Below, one piece after another: positions 26,433 to 37,300 of a stretch of DNA of 64,000 nt. Position numbers and translations under genes: made by a program. Origin of the DNA: Chitinophagales bacterium (GTDB taxonomy: Bacteria; Bacteroidota; Bacteroidia; Chitinophagales; Chitinophagaceae); NCBI GenBank assembly GCA_017303855.1, contig JAFLBL010000008.1, positions 62,001-126,000 of the forward strand, in the 5' to 3' direction. The first letter of the stretch is position 1; each line of letters begins with the position of its first letter. Under the pieces are notes generated by a model. That model made no database searches and had not been told where the DNA came from. It worked only from the letters and a program-made list of their open reading frames with translations.

Positions 26433-26915
26433 ATGAAAAAGTTAAGGAAGCCGGAACGGAAAGCCGGTGTCTGGCTGGATCAGGAAAATGCCATTATCGT
26501 GCATATCACCGGAGCAAAAGTGGAAAAAGTGGAAGGGCTGGTTTCTGACGTGGAGTCGAGAGTACGTATTGCCGGTGAAGGAAAAGTATATGCGCGTTTT
26601 GGTCATGCTTTTCTGGATAACCAGGAAACATTACAACATCGCCAGCAACATCAGCGTCAGGCGTTTTTTAAAGACATCGTCGGTCACCTGGCCGGCGTTG
26701 ATTACCTGTATCTTTTCGGTCCGGGCAGAGCCAGGTATGGCTTAAAGCGCCAGTTGGAAAAAAATGAAGCGTTGCAGGGGCCTGTGGTTAAAATGGAAGC
26801 GGCGGATAAAATGAACAAACGTCAGGCCATGGGAGTGGCAATTGCCTTTTTCAATGGAGAAGAGTTCAGGCAATTTAAAAAAGACAGGAAAAAGATACCA
26901 AGCGCTTCTTTGTAA
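26433..26915 (+). CDS. small protein, possibly release-factor-like (baeRF) fold
   Basis: A 160-residue basic cytoplasmic protein without a signal peptide. The opening RKAGVWLDQENAIIVHITG, the later QRQAFFKDIVGHLAGVDYLYLFGPGRARYGL and VKMEAADKMNKRQ recall the order of bacterial proteins related to archaeal/eukaryotic release factor domains (a first strand pair with an acidic turn, then a central domain with GP...K). The match is by impression, and function is unknown. The ATG at 26433 is chosen over a TTG at 26400. It lies 80 bases upstream of the FAD/Fe-S dehydrogenase on the same strand. Confidence 0.7.
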   Translation: MKKLRKPERKAGVWLDQENAIIVHITGAKVEKVEGLVSDVESRVRIAGEGKVYARFGHAFLDNQETLQHRQQHQRQAFFKDIVGHLAGVDYLYLFGPGRARYGLKRQLEKNEALQGPVVKMEAADKMNKRQAMGVAIAFFNGEEFRQFKKDRKKIPSASL

Positions 26916-26995
26916 AAGCAAGCGTGTTAATGCGTATAATTCGTGGATTCCTGCTGCAAAGAGAGTAAATTTGAACAGGAATAAGGAGAACGATT

Positions 26996-29959
26996 ATGCA
27001 AGAACAACTGGCCCGCCTGCAACATTCACTGGAAGGATTATTATTTTATGACAGGAGTGCCCTGCACCAGGCACAACTGATGGCTTATTCCACGGATGCG
27101 TCTGTGTACCAGGAACGCCCGCTTGCGGTAGCTATACCTGTTTCCGAAAAAGATATACAGCAACTGATTCTGTTTGCCAGAGAACAGCAGGTAACCCTGA
27201 TTCCCCGCGCAGCAGGAACCTCCCTCGCCGGTCAGGTAGTGGGTGCGGGACTTGTAGTGGATATTTCGAAATACTTTACCCGGATTCTGGAAGTCAATCA
27301 AACTGAAAAATGGGTATGGGTGCAACCCGGGGTGATCCGGGATGACCTGAACCATTATCTGAAACCATTGGGGCTGATGTACGGACCGGAGACTTCCACA
27401 GCCAGCAGGGCTATGATCGGGGGGATGCTGGGGAATAATTCATGCGGATTGCATAGTATAGTATGGGGCAGTGCACGTGAACATGTACTGGAAGTGAATG
27501 CCCTTTTGAGTGATGGTTCTGCAGCAGTGTTTTCCCCGGAAAACATCACAACTGTTTCCGCGAATAAAGAGAAGGACCGGATTTATCAGGAACTGCAGAC
27601 ACTGCTGGCCGACCCGCATCACCAGGAACTGATCCGGACAAAGTTTCCCGCCGCTACGGTACATCGTCGCAATACCGGCTACGCATTGGATACGTTGCTG
27701 GCCATGCAACCCTGGACTAACGGCGGTCCTGCATTCAATCTGTGTAAATTACTGGCCGGTTCTGAAGGTACATTGGCCTTTGTTACCGCCATTAAACTAC
27801 GGCTCATAGACCTGCCGCCGGCACAAACCTCACTGGTATGTATACACTGTAATTCCATCGTGGAAGCCATGCATGCTAATAAACTGGCATTGACCAGGCT
27901 GCCAATGGCGGCTGAACTCGTAGATAAGTTCATCATGGATTTCACAATTGGGCATCCGGAATACGGAAAGAATCGTTTTTTTATAGAAGGCGATCCGGCA
28001 GCCATCCTGATGGTGGAATTTATGGAAGACACACATGAAGCTGCCGTACAACGGGCTGCTGACCTTGTACAGCTGCTAAAGGATGCCGGACTTGGTTTTG
28101 CCTGGCCGGTTTTGTATAACGAACAAACCCGCTATGCCTGGGATGTGCGCAAAGCCGGACTCGGGTTACTCCGCAATCTGCGCGGAGATGCGCAACCGGT
28201 AAACCTGATTGAAGACTGTGCGGTCAGCACGGATGACTTACCGGACTACATTACCGATCTGCAGGCCTTACTGGATGGTCATGGAGTTCAGGCTTCTTAT
28301 TATGCACATGCCGGTGCCGGAGAGATACATGTTGAACCCATCATTAATTTAAAATCCCCGGAAGGCTTAAAAACATTCCGGAGCATTCTGGCCGGTACGG
28401 TGGAACTGGTAAAAAAATATAAAGGGTCCTTATCCGGAGAACACGGAGATGGACGCTTGCGGGGAGAATATATACCGGCCGTGGTAGGGCAGGAGACGTA
28501 TGCGCTATTTGAAAAAGTGAAAAAAATATTTGATCCGCTGCAGGTATTTAATGCGGGAAAGATTACCGGTACCCCGGCCATGGATACGCATCTCCGTGTT
28601 CAGCAAAAGCCGGAAACGAGAATGCTGCAAACGCATTTTGACTTTTCAGGAAATGATGGGATACTTCGGCTGGCGGAAAAATGTTCAGGTTCCGGTGACT
28701 GTCGTAAAATGCCGGCCACCGGTGGTGTAATGTGTCCGAGTTATATGGCTACGCGACTGGAGAAAGATACAACCCGTGCACGGGCCAACCTGTTGCGCCA
28801 GTTCCTTACAAACGAACTGGATGAACGGCCGTTTGATCATGAAGAAATAAAAGAGATAATGGATCTCTGCCTGAGTTGCAAAGGTTGTAAAACGGAATGC
28901 CCTTCGGGTGTGGATGTGGCTAAAATGAAGGCAGAGTTCCTGCAACATTACTATGACCGGCACGGGGTTCCTGTACGGGCAAAGCTGGTTGCCAATTTCA
29001 GTAAACTGATGAAACTGGCCGCTACTGTATCCGGTTTGTACAATTCATTTTACCGGGTACCTTTTTTCCGCAGAATGGCCAACCGGCTCGCCGGCTTTCA
29101 TCCGGATCGTACTATGCCGGCACTGGCCGGGGTAACACTCAGGAAATGGTATGCGGCTTATCAGAAGGCAAAAAATAAAAATAGTAATAGCGGGAAGCGG
29201 GAGGCAGGAAGTGTATTGCCACTGCGGAGTGTATATTTATTTTGCGATGAGTTTACCAATTACAATGATGCGGAAACCGGAAAGAAAGCCGTGTTATTAC
29301 TTGAAGCATTGGGCTATGAAGTGCTCCTGCCGGCACATGCAGATAGTGGACGAACTTATTTATCCAAGGGGCTGGTACGCCAGGCAAAGGAACTGGCCAA
29401 CCGGAATATTGGATTCCTTTCCGGAGTCGTATCAACAGAAAAGCCACTGATCGGGATTGAGCCTTCAGCCATTCTCAGTTTCCGGGATGAGTATATCGAC
29501 CTGGCTCTGCCTGAAAATAAGGACGCCGCTAAAAAGCTGTCTGGTGCAGCTTTTACCATTGAAGAGTTTATAGCAGCAGAATATAAAGCCGGACGGATAG
29601 ACCGTAACCTGTTTACCCGTTCAGAAAGGAAAATAAAAGTGCATGGCCACTGTTATCAGAAAGCATTATCTTCTCAGTCATACACACAAACCTGCCTGGA
29701 AATACCTGTTAATTACAGCACAGAGCTGATACCTTCCGGCTGCTGCGGAATGGCTGGTGCATTCGGATATGAAAAAGAGCATTATGCCGTATCACAACAA
29801 GTAGGTGAGCTCGTGTTATTTCCTGCTGTTCGCGCAGCGGCACCGGATACTATTATTGCCGCGGCAGGTACATCCTGCCGGCACCAGGTAAAAGACGGTA
29901 CAGGAAGGTTAAGTCAGCATCCGGTTGAAATTTTGTACGAGGCGTTGGAGGAAAAGTGA
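26996..29959 (+). CDS. FAD-linked 2-hydroxyacid dehydrogenase fused to Fe-S/CCG domain
   Basis: A 987-residue cytoplasmic or membrane-associated enzyme that oxidises a D-2-hydroxyacid (D-lactate or D-2-hydroxyglutarate are the usual substrates). Order: a PCMH-type FAD-binding domain at about 40-270 (IPRAAGTSLAGQVVG, NNSCGLHSIVWG); an FAD-oxidase C domain at about 300-540 (LSGEHGDGRL near 480); a ferredoxin-like stretch with CSGSGDCRKMP and CLSCKGCKTECP near 560-640; and a C-terminal CCG region (GHCYQKAL near 880, SGCCGMAG near 915) that acts as the heterodisulfide-reductase-like electron path. The ATG at 26996 has AAGGAG at 26983-26988. Electrons probably go to quinone or an unknown acceptor. 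The regulator of the next locus begins 34 bases after its stop. Confidence 0.92.
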   Translation: MQEQLARLQHSLEGLLFYDRSALHQAQLMAYSTDASVYQERPLAVAIPVSEKDIQQLILFAREQQVTLIPRAAGTSLAGQVVGAGLVVDISKYFTRILEVNQTEKWVWVQPGVIRDDLNHYLKPLGLMYGPETSTASRAMIGGMLGNNSCGLHSIVWGSAREHVLEVNALLSDGSAAVFSPENITTVSANKEKDRIYQELQTLLADPHHQELIRTKFPAATVHRRNTGYALDTLLAMQPWTNGGPAFNLCKLLAGSEGTLAFVTAIKLRLIDLPPAQTSLVCIHCNSIVEAMHANKLALTRLPMAAELVDKFIMDFTIGHPEYGKNRFFIEGDPAAILMVEFMEDTHEAAVQRAADLVQLLKDAGLGFAWPVLYNEQTRYAWDVRKAGLGLLRNLRGDAQPVNLIEDCAVSTDDLPDYITDLQALLDGHGVQASYYAHAGAGEIHVEPIINLKSPEGLKTFRSILAGTVELVKKYKGSLSGEHGDGRLRGEYIPAVVGQETYALFEKVKKIFDPLQVFNAGKITGTPAMDTHLRVQQKPETRMLQTHFDFSGNDGILRLAEKCSGSGDCRKMPATGGVMCPSYMATRLEKDTTRARANLLRQFLTNELDERPFDHEEIKEIMDLCLSCKGCKTECPSGVDVAKMKAEFLQHYYDRHGVPVRAKLVANFSKLMKLAATVSGLYNSFYRVPFFRRMANRLAGFHPDRTMPALAGVTLRKWYAAYQKAKNKNSNSGKREAGSVLPLRSVYLFCDEFTNYNDAETGKKAVLLLEALGYEVLLPAHADSGRTYLSKGLVRQAKELANRNIGFLSGVVSTEKPLIGIEPSAILSFRDEYIDLALPENKDAAKKLSGAAFTIEEFIAAEYKAGRIDRNLFTRSERKIKVHGHCYQKALSSQSYTQTCLEIPVNYSTELIPSGCCGMAGAFGYEKEHYAVSQQVGELVLFPAVRAAAPDTIIAAAGTSCRHQVKDGTGRLSQHPVEILYEALEEK

Positions 29960-29993
29960 AGAGCCGGTTCTGCTGGCCGTAACAATTCAATTC

Positions 29994-32900
29994 ATGAGGA
30001 GAATCCATAGTATTACTATATACAGATTGCTGGTTGTCTGGGTGCTGCTGTCTGCCGGTGTAGTTCCTGCTGCTGCGCAGGAACAAACAACTGTCAAACG
30101 GTTGAGTATTGCCAACGGACTTTCCAATAATTCAGTTCGATGTATATACCAGGATAAGCGGGGATTTATCTGGTTTGCCACCTATGACGGACTCAACCGG
30201 TATGATGGCCGGGAATTCCGGGTATACCGGAACAAAATCGGCGACAGCACTTCATTGCCGCATAATTATATATATACCTTGTTTGAAGACAGGGATGAAC
30301 AATTATGGGTGGGAACCGGCAGAGGGTTGGCAATTTTTAATCATTCCCTGCAGCGGTTTTCTCCTGTATACTTTTACAGGTACAACAGTCGCCAGCCTGA
30401 AAAAATTAATATCAGTCTGAATTCAATTGGCAGTGACCTGGCCGGGAATATTTTTATCGGAACATCCGGGTGGGGCTTACTGAACCGGCGCGTAGGCGAA
30501 ACGGTATGCCGTACAATTCCATTGGTAAATGGGGCGGCTACGACCGGGGATTATACTGTTTCCGGGATGTTTACGGAAAAGAATAATATCTGGGTATTTG
30601 TATCCGGGCACGGGTTGTCATTGTTTGATGAAAAAACGCAAACCCTTAAACCGGTCAGCCGTGAAGTACGCTATGCTAATTGTCTCTACAGTGATTCGGC
30701 CGGATTGATACGGGTGGGAACGGAGAACGGTTTGTATAGTTACGCTGTTGCCGGAAAAAAATATATCCGGCATTTTACAGAACGTGCCGGGGAATTAAGC
30801 GATAAAAATATCACTGCCATCGGATCCGATCAACAGAATAACCTGTGGATCGGCACGGATCGCGGGGGGATTACGGTATACAATAAAGTACTGAATACAT
30901 TTTCTTATATAGCCTCGGGTGATGGAACGGATAATCTTTCCAGTGAAACGGTAAGTACGATATTGAGAGACCGTGAATCGAGAATCTGGATCGGCACCAT
31001 TAAAGGAGGTTGTAATATCGTTGATGTACAGAAAGGACGATTTACCACCATCGCCCGTCAGCCTTTCAGTAACAATACCATTCCGGTAAATACGGTGTAT
31101 TCCTTCTGTGAGGATAGTGATCATAACCTGCTGATCGGTACAGATGGAGGAGGGCTCAGCAGCTGGAACAGGAACAGCAACCGGTTTACCAATTACAAAC
31201 ATGAACCCGGGAATCCTGCCTCGCTCAGCCACAATTCCGTGACAAAAATTATGCAGGATTATTCAGGTATTATCTGGGTAGCTACATACGGAGGAGGTAT
31301 CAGTCAGTTTAATAAAGCAACCGGCCGGTTTACCCGTATACCCTATACCGATGAGCAGAGCGGACTGGAAAACCGGAATATTTCACTGTTATATGAAGAT
31401 AATGAGCATACCATCTGGACGTCCGGGTTTAATGACGGACGTTTATCGAGATATGACCGTAAGGCCGGGAAATTTGTTCTGTTTGATCCCTCATTATCCA
31501 GTCTGATTTCAATGAAAGAAGACCGGCAAGGTAATCTGTGGGCTGGAAACTCTGATATGCTGATCCGGCTGGACCGCAAAAGCCGGAAGCATACTACGTA
31601 TTCAATTGGCAGACCGGTACGATCCATTTATGAAGACCGCAGTGGCCGGTTCTGGCTGGGTACCGAAGGTGGAGGGTTGTTGTTGTTTGACCGGGCTAAA
31701 GGGGAACTGACCGAGCGTTTTTCCGATGAGGATGGCTTGTGTAATAACGGCGTACTCAATATACTGGAAGACAGTACCGGGCATTTGTGGATGAGTACAT
31801 TTAACGGATTGTCCAGATTCGATATAAAAACCAGGGTATTTAAAAATTATTATCAGAGCGACGGGCTTCAGAGCAACCAGTTCAGTTACCGGGCGGCTAT
31901 CCCGTTAAGCACGGGCGAACTGGTTTTTGGCGGTATAAACGGTTTCAGCTATTTCAGGCCATCCGAGATTATACCCCGTTCCTATATGCCGCCTGTGTAT
32001 ATCACGCATATTCTCGTGTATGGCAAGCCGTTATCTGAAGTTACTCAGTATATAAAGCGTTCCACAAATTCCGGCATTACGGAACTGGTTGTGCCGTATG
32101 ACCAGGCCGTTTTTAATTTCAGTTTTAACGCGCTGGAATTTACTTCACCGGAAAAAATAAAATACGGGTATTACCTGGAAGGATGGGATAAGAACTGGAA
32201 CTTTTCCGGGAATATCAGTAATATCAATTACAATAATCTTACAGAGGGAACATATACCCTGCATCTGAAAAGTACCAACGTTAACGGGGAGTGGAATGAT
32301 AAGGAAACACAGCTCCGGTTGGTTATCCGGCCACCCTGGTACCGCAGCTGGTGGGCCTACATTATATATATAGTAACCGCAGCTGTCCTGGTGTGGCTTT
32401 TCTTAAGATACCGGAAACAGCGGACTCAGTTGCAGTATAAAATGAAACTGACGGAACTCAATGCGGAAAAGGAAAAGGAGATAAATGAGAAACGACAGTC
32501 TTTCTTTACCAATATCACGCATGAATTCAGAACCCCGCTTACCCTGATCATTAATCCGTTGAAGGACCTCTTGTCCGGCAGGCAAAAGCCGGATAGCGGG
32601 GATATAGAACTGGTTTATAGGAATGCCCGGCGATTACTCAGCCTGGTGGATCAGTTGCTTTTATTCAGGAAGACGGAAAGTGAAACGGGCGATTTGCAGT
32701 TGTCGAAGCTCGATTTCAGGCAGGCCTGTGAGGAGAGTTTTACTTTTTTTGTACAACAGGCAAAAAGCAGGGATATCAGCTACCGGTTTGAATGTCCTGA
32801 CCAATTGCCCGAAATATATGGAGACCGGGAAAAACTACAAATAGTTTTTTATAATCTATTGTCCAACGCGTTGAAGTATACGCCGGTTAAAGGGCAGATC

Positions 32901-34106
32901 GAATTCCGCATAAAAGCGGGGGAACAAACTGTTATTGCTGAAGTGGCAGACACGGGGCGGGGCATACCGGCAGAAACAGGCGATCATCTGTTTGAAAAGT
33001 TTTACCAGGTGCATAAGAAAGACACACCGTCCAAAGCCGGGTTTGGTATCGGTCTGTACCTGGTGAAGCAATTGGTGGAGGAACATCATGGCCGGATCTG
33101 GTATGAATCTGCCCCCGGGCAGGGCACCCGTTTTTTTGTAGCCTTACAAACCGGTCATGCGCATTTCGGAAATATTCCGGTAGGTACGGGACCGGAAATA
33201 CCGGAACATGAAATACTGGACGAAATTGTAGCCGGGGATGAACCGATGCCGGTTTTGAAGCTGCAAACAGACGGTCTGGAACAGGTAATCAGCGAAAAGC
33301 ACTCCATATTAATAACAGATGACAACCCGCAGATGCGGAGTTACCTGGTACAGGTCTTTAAGGATGATTTTATCGTATACGAGGCCGGTAGCGGGGAAGA
33401 AGCTTTTCAAATAGCGAATGAAAGCCAGCCGGATATAATTATCAGTGATGTGGTGATGGAAAGCATGTCGGGTATTGAATTCTGCAAAAAAGTAAAAGAG
33501 GCAACAGCCCTTAATCATATCCCCTTTATTTTAATTACAGGCAGTTTTTCGCCCGAGTCCAAACTGAAAGGCATTGAAGCTGGTGCCGACGATTATATTA
33601 CCAAACCATTTGAAAAGGACATGTTGGTGGCCAGGGTACTCAGCCTGATCAGAAAACAGCAGAACCTTCAGAAATATTTCTATAATGAAATCACGCACCA
33701 GCAGCATAACCTGAATATTTCGGGGGAGTATAAGGCATTTCTGGAAGCCTGTATCGTGGCGGTGGAGAATAATCTCGATAAGGATGACTTTACCATTCAG
33801 GTACTGGCCCAGGAAATGGGGATGAGTCATAGTAAGCTATATAAGAAGATCAAAGCCATATCCGGGCAAAGTGCCAGTTCCTTTATCCGGTATATCCGGT
33901 TGCGAAAGGCTGCAGAGTTATTTATTAATTCAGCTTATAATATAAATGAGACGGCATTTTATGTCGGCATAAAGGATATAAAGTATTTCCGGGAGCAATT
34001 TACCCGCACGTTTGGGATGAAGCCTTCTGAATATATCGAGAAGTATCGCAAAATTCATGGCCGTATTTATAAGTTGAATGACAAACTGACCCGCGATACG
34101 GAATAA
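29994..34106 (+). CDS. hybrid two-component system regulator (HTCS)
   Basis: A 1370-residue single-polypeptide sensor and activator. A signal peptide or N-terminal anchor (about 1-34) is followed by a periplasmic two-component propeller of repeated strands (about 40-690: DKRGFIWFATYDGLNRYDG, DLAGNIFIGTSGWG, DSTGHLWMSTFNGLSRFD), a Y_Y_Y domain (about 690-775) and a transmembrane helix near 785-805. HisKA has NITHEFRTPLT near 840; HATPase has NLLSNALKYTP, DTGRGIP and GFGIGLYLV; a receiver domain (about 1102-1220) has the phospho-acceptor Asp in IISDVVME. A C-terminal AraC helix-turn-helix lies at about 1255-1356. HTCS proteins bind a breakdown oligosaccharide in the periplasm and activate the adjacent susC operon. 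The ATG at 29994 is chosen over a TTG at 29925. Confidence 0.95.
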   Translation: MRRIHSITIYRLLVVWVLLSAGVVPAAAQEQTTVKRLSIANGLSNNSVRCIYQDKRGFIWFATYDGLNRYDGREFRVYRNKIGDSTSLPHNYIYTLFEDRDEQLWVGTGRGLAIFNHSLQRFSPVYFYRYNSRQPEKINISLNSIGSDLAGNIFIGTSGWGLLNRRVGETVCRTIPLVNGAATTGDYTVSGMFTEKNNIWVFVSGHGLSLFDEKTQTLKPVSREVRYANCLYSDSAGLIRVGTENGLYSYAVAGKKYIRHFTERAGELSDKNITAIGSDQQNNLWIGTDRGGITVYNKVLNTFSYIASGDGTDNLSSETVSTILRDRESRIWIGTIKGGCNIVDVQKGRFTTIARQPFSNNTIPVNTVYSFCEDSDHNLLIGTDGGGLSSWNRNSNRFTNYKHEPGNPASLSHNSVTKIMQDYSGIIWVATYGGGISQFNKATGRFTRIPYTDEQSGLENRNISLLYEDNEHTIWTSGFNDGRLSRYDRKAGKFVLFDPSLSSLISMKEDRQGNLWAGNSDMLIRLDRKSRKHTTYSIGRPVRSIYEDRSGRFWLGTEGGGLLLFDRAKGELTERFSDEDGLCNNGVLNILEDSTGHLWMSTFNGLSRFDIKTRVFKNYYQSDGLQSNQFSYRAAIPLSTGELVFGGINGFSYFRPSEIIPRSYMPPVYITHILVYGKPLSEVTQYIKRSTNSGITELVVPYDQAVFNFSFNALEFTSPEKIKYGYYLEGWDKNWNFSGNISNINYNNLTEGTYTLHLKSTNVNGEWNDKETQLRLVIRPPWYRSWWAYIIYIVTAAVLVWLFLRYRKQRTQLQYKMKLTELNAEKEKEINEKRQSFFTNITHEFRTPLTLIINPLKDLLSGRQKPDSGDIELVYRNARRLLSLVDQLLLFRKTESETGDLQLSKLDFRQACEESFTFFVQQAKSRDISYRFECPDQLPEIYGDREKLQIVFYNLLSNALKYTPVKGQIEFRIKAGEQTVIAEVADTGRGIPAETGDHLFEKFYQVHKKDTPSKAGFGIGLYLVKQLVEEHHGRIWYESAPGQGTRFFVALQTGHAHFGNIPVGTGPEIPEHEILDEIVAGDEPMPVLKLQTDGLEQVISEKHSILITDDNPQMRSYLVQVFKDDFIVYEAGSGEEAFQIANESQPDIIISDVVMESMSGIEFCKKVKEATALNHIPFILITGSFSPESKLKGIEAGADDYITKPFEKDMLVARVLSLIRKQQNLQKYFYNEITHQQHNLNISGEYKAFLEACIVAVENNLDKDDFTIQVLAQEMGMSHSKLYKKIKAISGQSASSFIRYIRLRKAAELFINSAYNINETAFYVGIKDIKYFREQFTRTFGMKPSEYIEKYRKIHGRIYKLNDKLTRDTE

Positions 34107-34174
34107 ATAAATAATCCCGGGAGCTTGGAAATTTTCTTGTTTCAGGGCACTTTACGTTCCCTGGATCCCGTTTT

Positions 34175-34211
34175 ACCCCCTGTTTTTTCTGAAATATCCG
34201 AATTTACCCCC
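34175..34211 (+). promoter_or_regulatory. candidate HTCS operator: direct repeat ACCCCC
   Basis: Two direct copies of TTTACCCCCT followed by a T-rich tail, with their ACCCCC cores at 34175-34180 and 34206-34211, start 31 bases apart, close to three helical turns. Both face the same way and lie upstream of the susC1 start. AraC-type regulators commonly bind such direct repeats. A third C-run (34229-34233) is off-phase. Confidence 0.45.
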
Positions 34212-34254
34212 TTTTTGTACTAATAAATCCCCCGCTTCCGGCAGGAATCAGGTT

Positions 34255-34262
34255 CATATTTG
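34255..34262 (+). promoter_or_regulatory. candidate -7 element of the susC1 promoter
   Basis: CATATTTG matches TAnnTTTG at seven of eight positions, with no -33 TTTG at the usual distance, as expected for an activator-dependent promoter. It would give a leader of about 55 bases before the ATG at 34326. Confidence 0.35.
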
Positions 34263-34325
34263 GGGGCTATATGTAAGGGCTGTAAAGCAGACCTTCTATT
34301 ATTACCTAACTAAAATTGCTGTCAT

Positions 34326-37300
34326 ATGACAAAACAGAACTGCTTGCAGTTCCGGAATAATTTCCGAGAACTGTCAACTTTCTCAGGAATCCGGCGGACT
34401 GCTAACAGAACGCTGATGGTCCTGCTTCTCGCGCTCTCTCTTCCCTTTTTTGCTGCTGCCCAGGAAAAAATCTTTTCCGGCGTTGTAACCGATTCGGAAT
34501 CCGGCGAACCTGTTGTGGGGGCTACGGTATCCCTGAAAGGTAAAACCATAGCCGTGATTACAAACGCCCAGGGCGTTTTCAGACTGAAAGGTACTGAAGG
34601 TGATCAGCTGGAAGTATCCAGTGTTGGTTACCAGACCCTGCAACTGAATGCGGTGGCAGGTGAAGAAATCCAGGTTAAACTCAAAGTCCTTAACAAACAA
34701 TTAAATGAAGTAGTAGTAGTGGGATATGGATCGAAAAAAAGATCCGACGTTACCGGTTCGGTAGCATCCGTACCCAAGACCCGGCTGGAGAAATTACCGG
34801 TTACTAACGTGCTGCATGCCATTGAGGGTTCTGTAGCCGGTGTGAATATTACCCAGTTTTCTTCTGTACCCGGCAGCTCAGCAAACGTGCTGGTACGCGG
34901 TCAGAATTCCTTGACCGGGGGAACTGGTCCGTTTTTAGTTGTGGATGGTGTTCCCTTCAGTAAAACGGGCAGTGTAACCAATGATATTAACCCCAACGAT
35001 ATCGCCTCTATAGAAATTCTGAAAGACGCATCGGCTACCGCTATTTATGGGGTGAACGGTGCCAATGGCGTTATCCTGATTACCACAAAAAGGGGCGCGT
35101 CCGGTAAACCGGTAATCCGTTATAACGGGTATGTGGGTTTTGACAATATTCATCAGACAATGACTCCGTTGAGTCCGGCTGAATATGTACAGAAATATGC
35201 AGACTGGTGGAAACAGACCTATCCTACCACCACTCAGGGAAATGTATTACCCAATGCCTATGAGATTGCCAATTATAATGCCGGCAAAGCCACCGATTGG
35301 CTGAGTGAAGTAACACAACAGGGAATTATGCAGGATCATAACCTGAGTATTTCCGGCGGAAATAAAGAAGTGAAATATTATATCTCCGGCGACTACCTGA
35401 AACAAAAAGGAGCCGTTCAGGGCTATTCGTATGCACGTGCCAATCTCAGGGCCAACCTGGATGTGAACATAACGGACTTCCTGAGTATGGGTACTTCCCT
35501 GTTCTTTAATAATAATAATTATGGTGGCGGCCGTTCCAATTTCTATCTGGCAGCAGCCATGAGTCCGTACGGCACACTCCGTAATGCCGCCGGTGCCTAT
35601 GAAATTTACCCGATGAATCCGGAACTGCTCTATAAAAACCCGATGCTGGGTCTGTATACCGACCGTGAAGACAAGAGCAGTAACCTGAACGGAAATGTAT
35701 TTGCCGAAGTGAAATTTGGCGGTGCACTGAAAGGGCTGAAGTACAGGCTGAATACCGGTTATACCTATTATACCACCCGATACGGATATTATGAAGGCCG
35801 CAATACCGGCAATACCATTGGTTCCGGCAACGTGTCCAGTTCAGAAACCAACAGTTATGTGGTGGAGAATATTCTTACCTATACAAAGGATTTCGGATTG
35901 CATCATCTTGATTTCACCGGATTGTACAGCGGACAGCAACGCAAATATTTCACCATGAGTGCTTCTGCCAGCAATTTTATCAATGATGAACTTTCCTTTT
36001 CAAATCTGGGTGCAGGTGCAACCCAGACGGCCGGTTCTTACCGTGATAAATACAACCTCGCTTCACAGATGGCAAGGGTAAACTATACCTATAATAGTAA
36101 ATACCTGCTCACTCTTACAGCCCGTCGTGACGGATCTTCTGTAATGGGTGGCAATACCGATAAATATGGTCTCTTCCCTTCATTCGCGCTGGGCTGGAAT
36201 ATAAGCCGCGAAAAATTCATGGATCGGTTTGAATTTCTGAATAACCTGAAGCTGCGGGTTTCCTACGGTAAATCCGGTAATGAAGCCATCAACGTTTATC
36301 AGACTATTACAACTGACGCAACGGTTCGTTTCCCGTTCAATGGCGCTGCCCTTACCGGTGTACTGGCCAGCAATCTGGGAAATGCCAACCTGCATTGGGA
36401 AACGTCTAAGACTTTCAATGCCGGTATTGATTTCGCCGTGTTGAAAAACAGGATCAACGGTTCCATTGATCTGTATGAAACCAATTCAGAAGACCTGCTG
36501 CTGAGAAGAAGTCTTCCGGTTGTAACGGGTTATTCATTTGTATGGGATAACCTGGGTAAAACAAGAAATACTGGCCTGGAAGTGATGATTAATACAGAGA
36601 ATGTGGTTACAAAAGATTTTAAATGGAATTCCATTCTGAATTTTTCTTCCAATAAAAACCGTATCGTAGAGTTATATGGTGATGGTAAAGATGACCTGGG
36701 TAACCGCTGGTATCTGGGACATCCCATTGGAATTATTTACGATTATAAACTGGTTGGTGTATGGCAGGCAGGTGAAGACGCTTCTGCCTGGGACCCAGGG
36801 GCCAAACCTGGTGATCTTAAATTCCAGGATACCAATGGCGATAAAAAAATCACTTCTGACGACCGCATGATCCTGGGGCAGACAGCACCCAAATGGATTG
36901 GTGGTTTTACCAACACGTTCAGCTATAAAAATTTAACGCTGAGTGTATTCATACAGACCGTACAAGGCGCATTGAAAAATAATGTAGCCCTGACCTATGC
37001 AGATGAAGCGGGTCGTATGAACATTTTCAAGGAAACCGGTTACTGGACAGCCGAAAATAAAAACAACAGTCGTCCCGCCCTTTCCTATACAAATACAAGG
37101 GGGTATGGATATGCTTCCGATAACAGTTATACCCGTATTAAAGACGTATCACTCAGTTATACGTTCGCAAAACCCATGCTGGATAAACTGAAACTGGGCA
37201 GCCTGACCTGTTATGTAAGCGGTCGTAACCTTTATACATTCACCAAATGGATCGGATGGGATCCTGAACACAACTATTCCTTCCGCGGATCAGGTGACTG

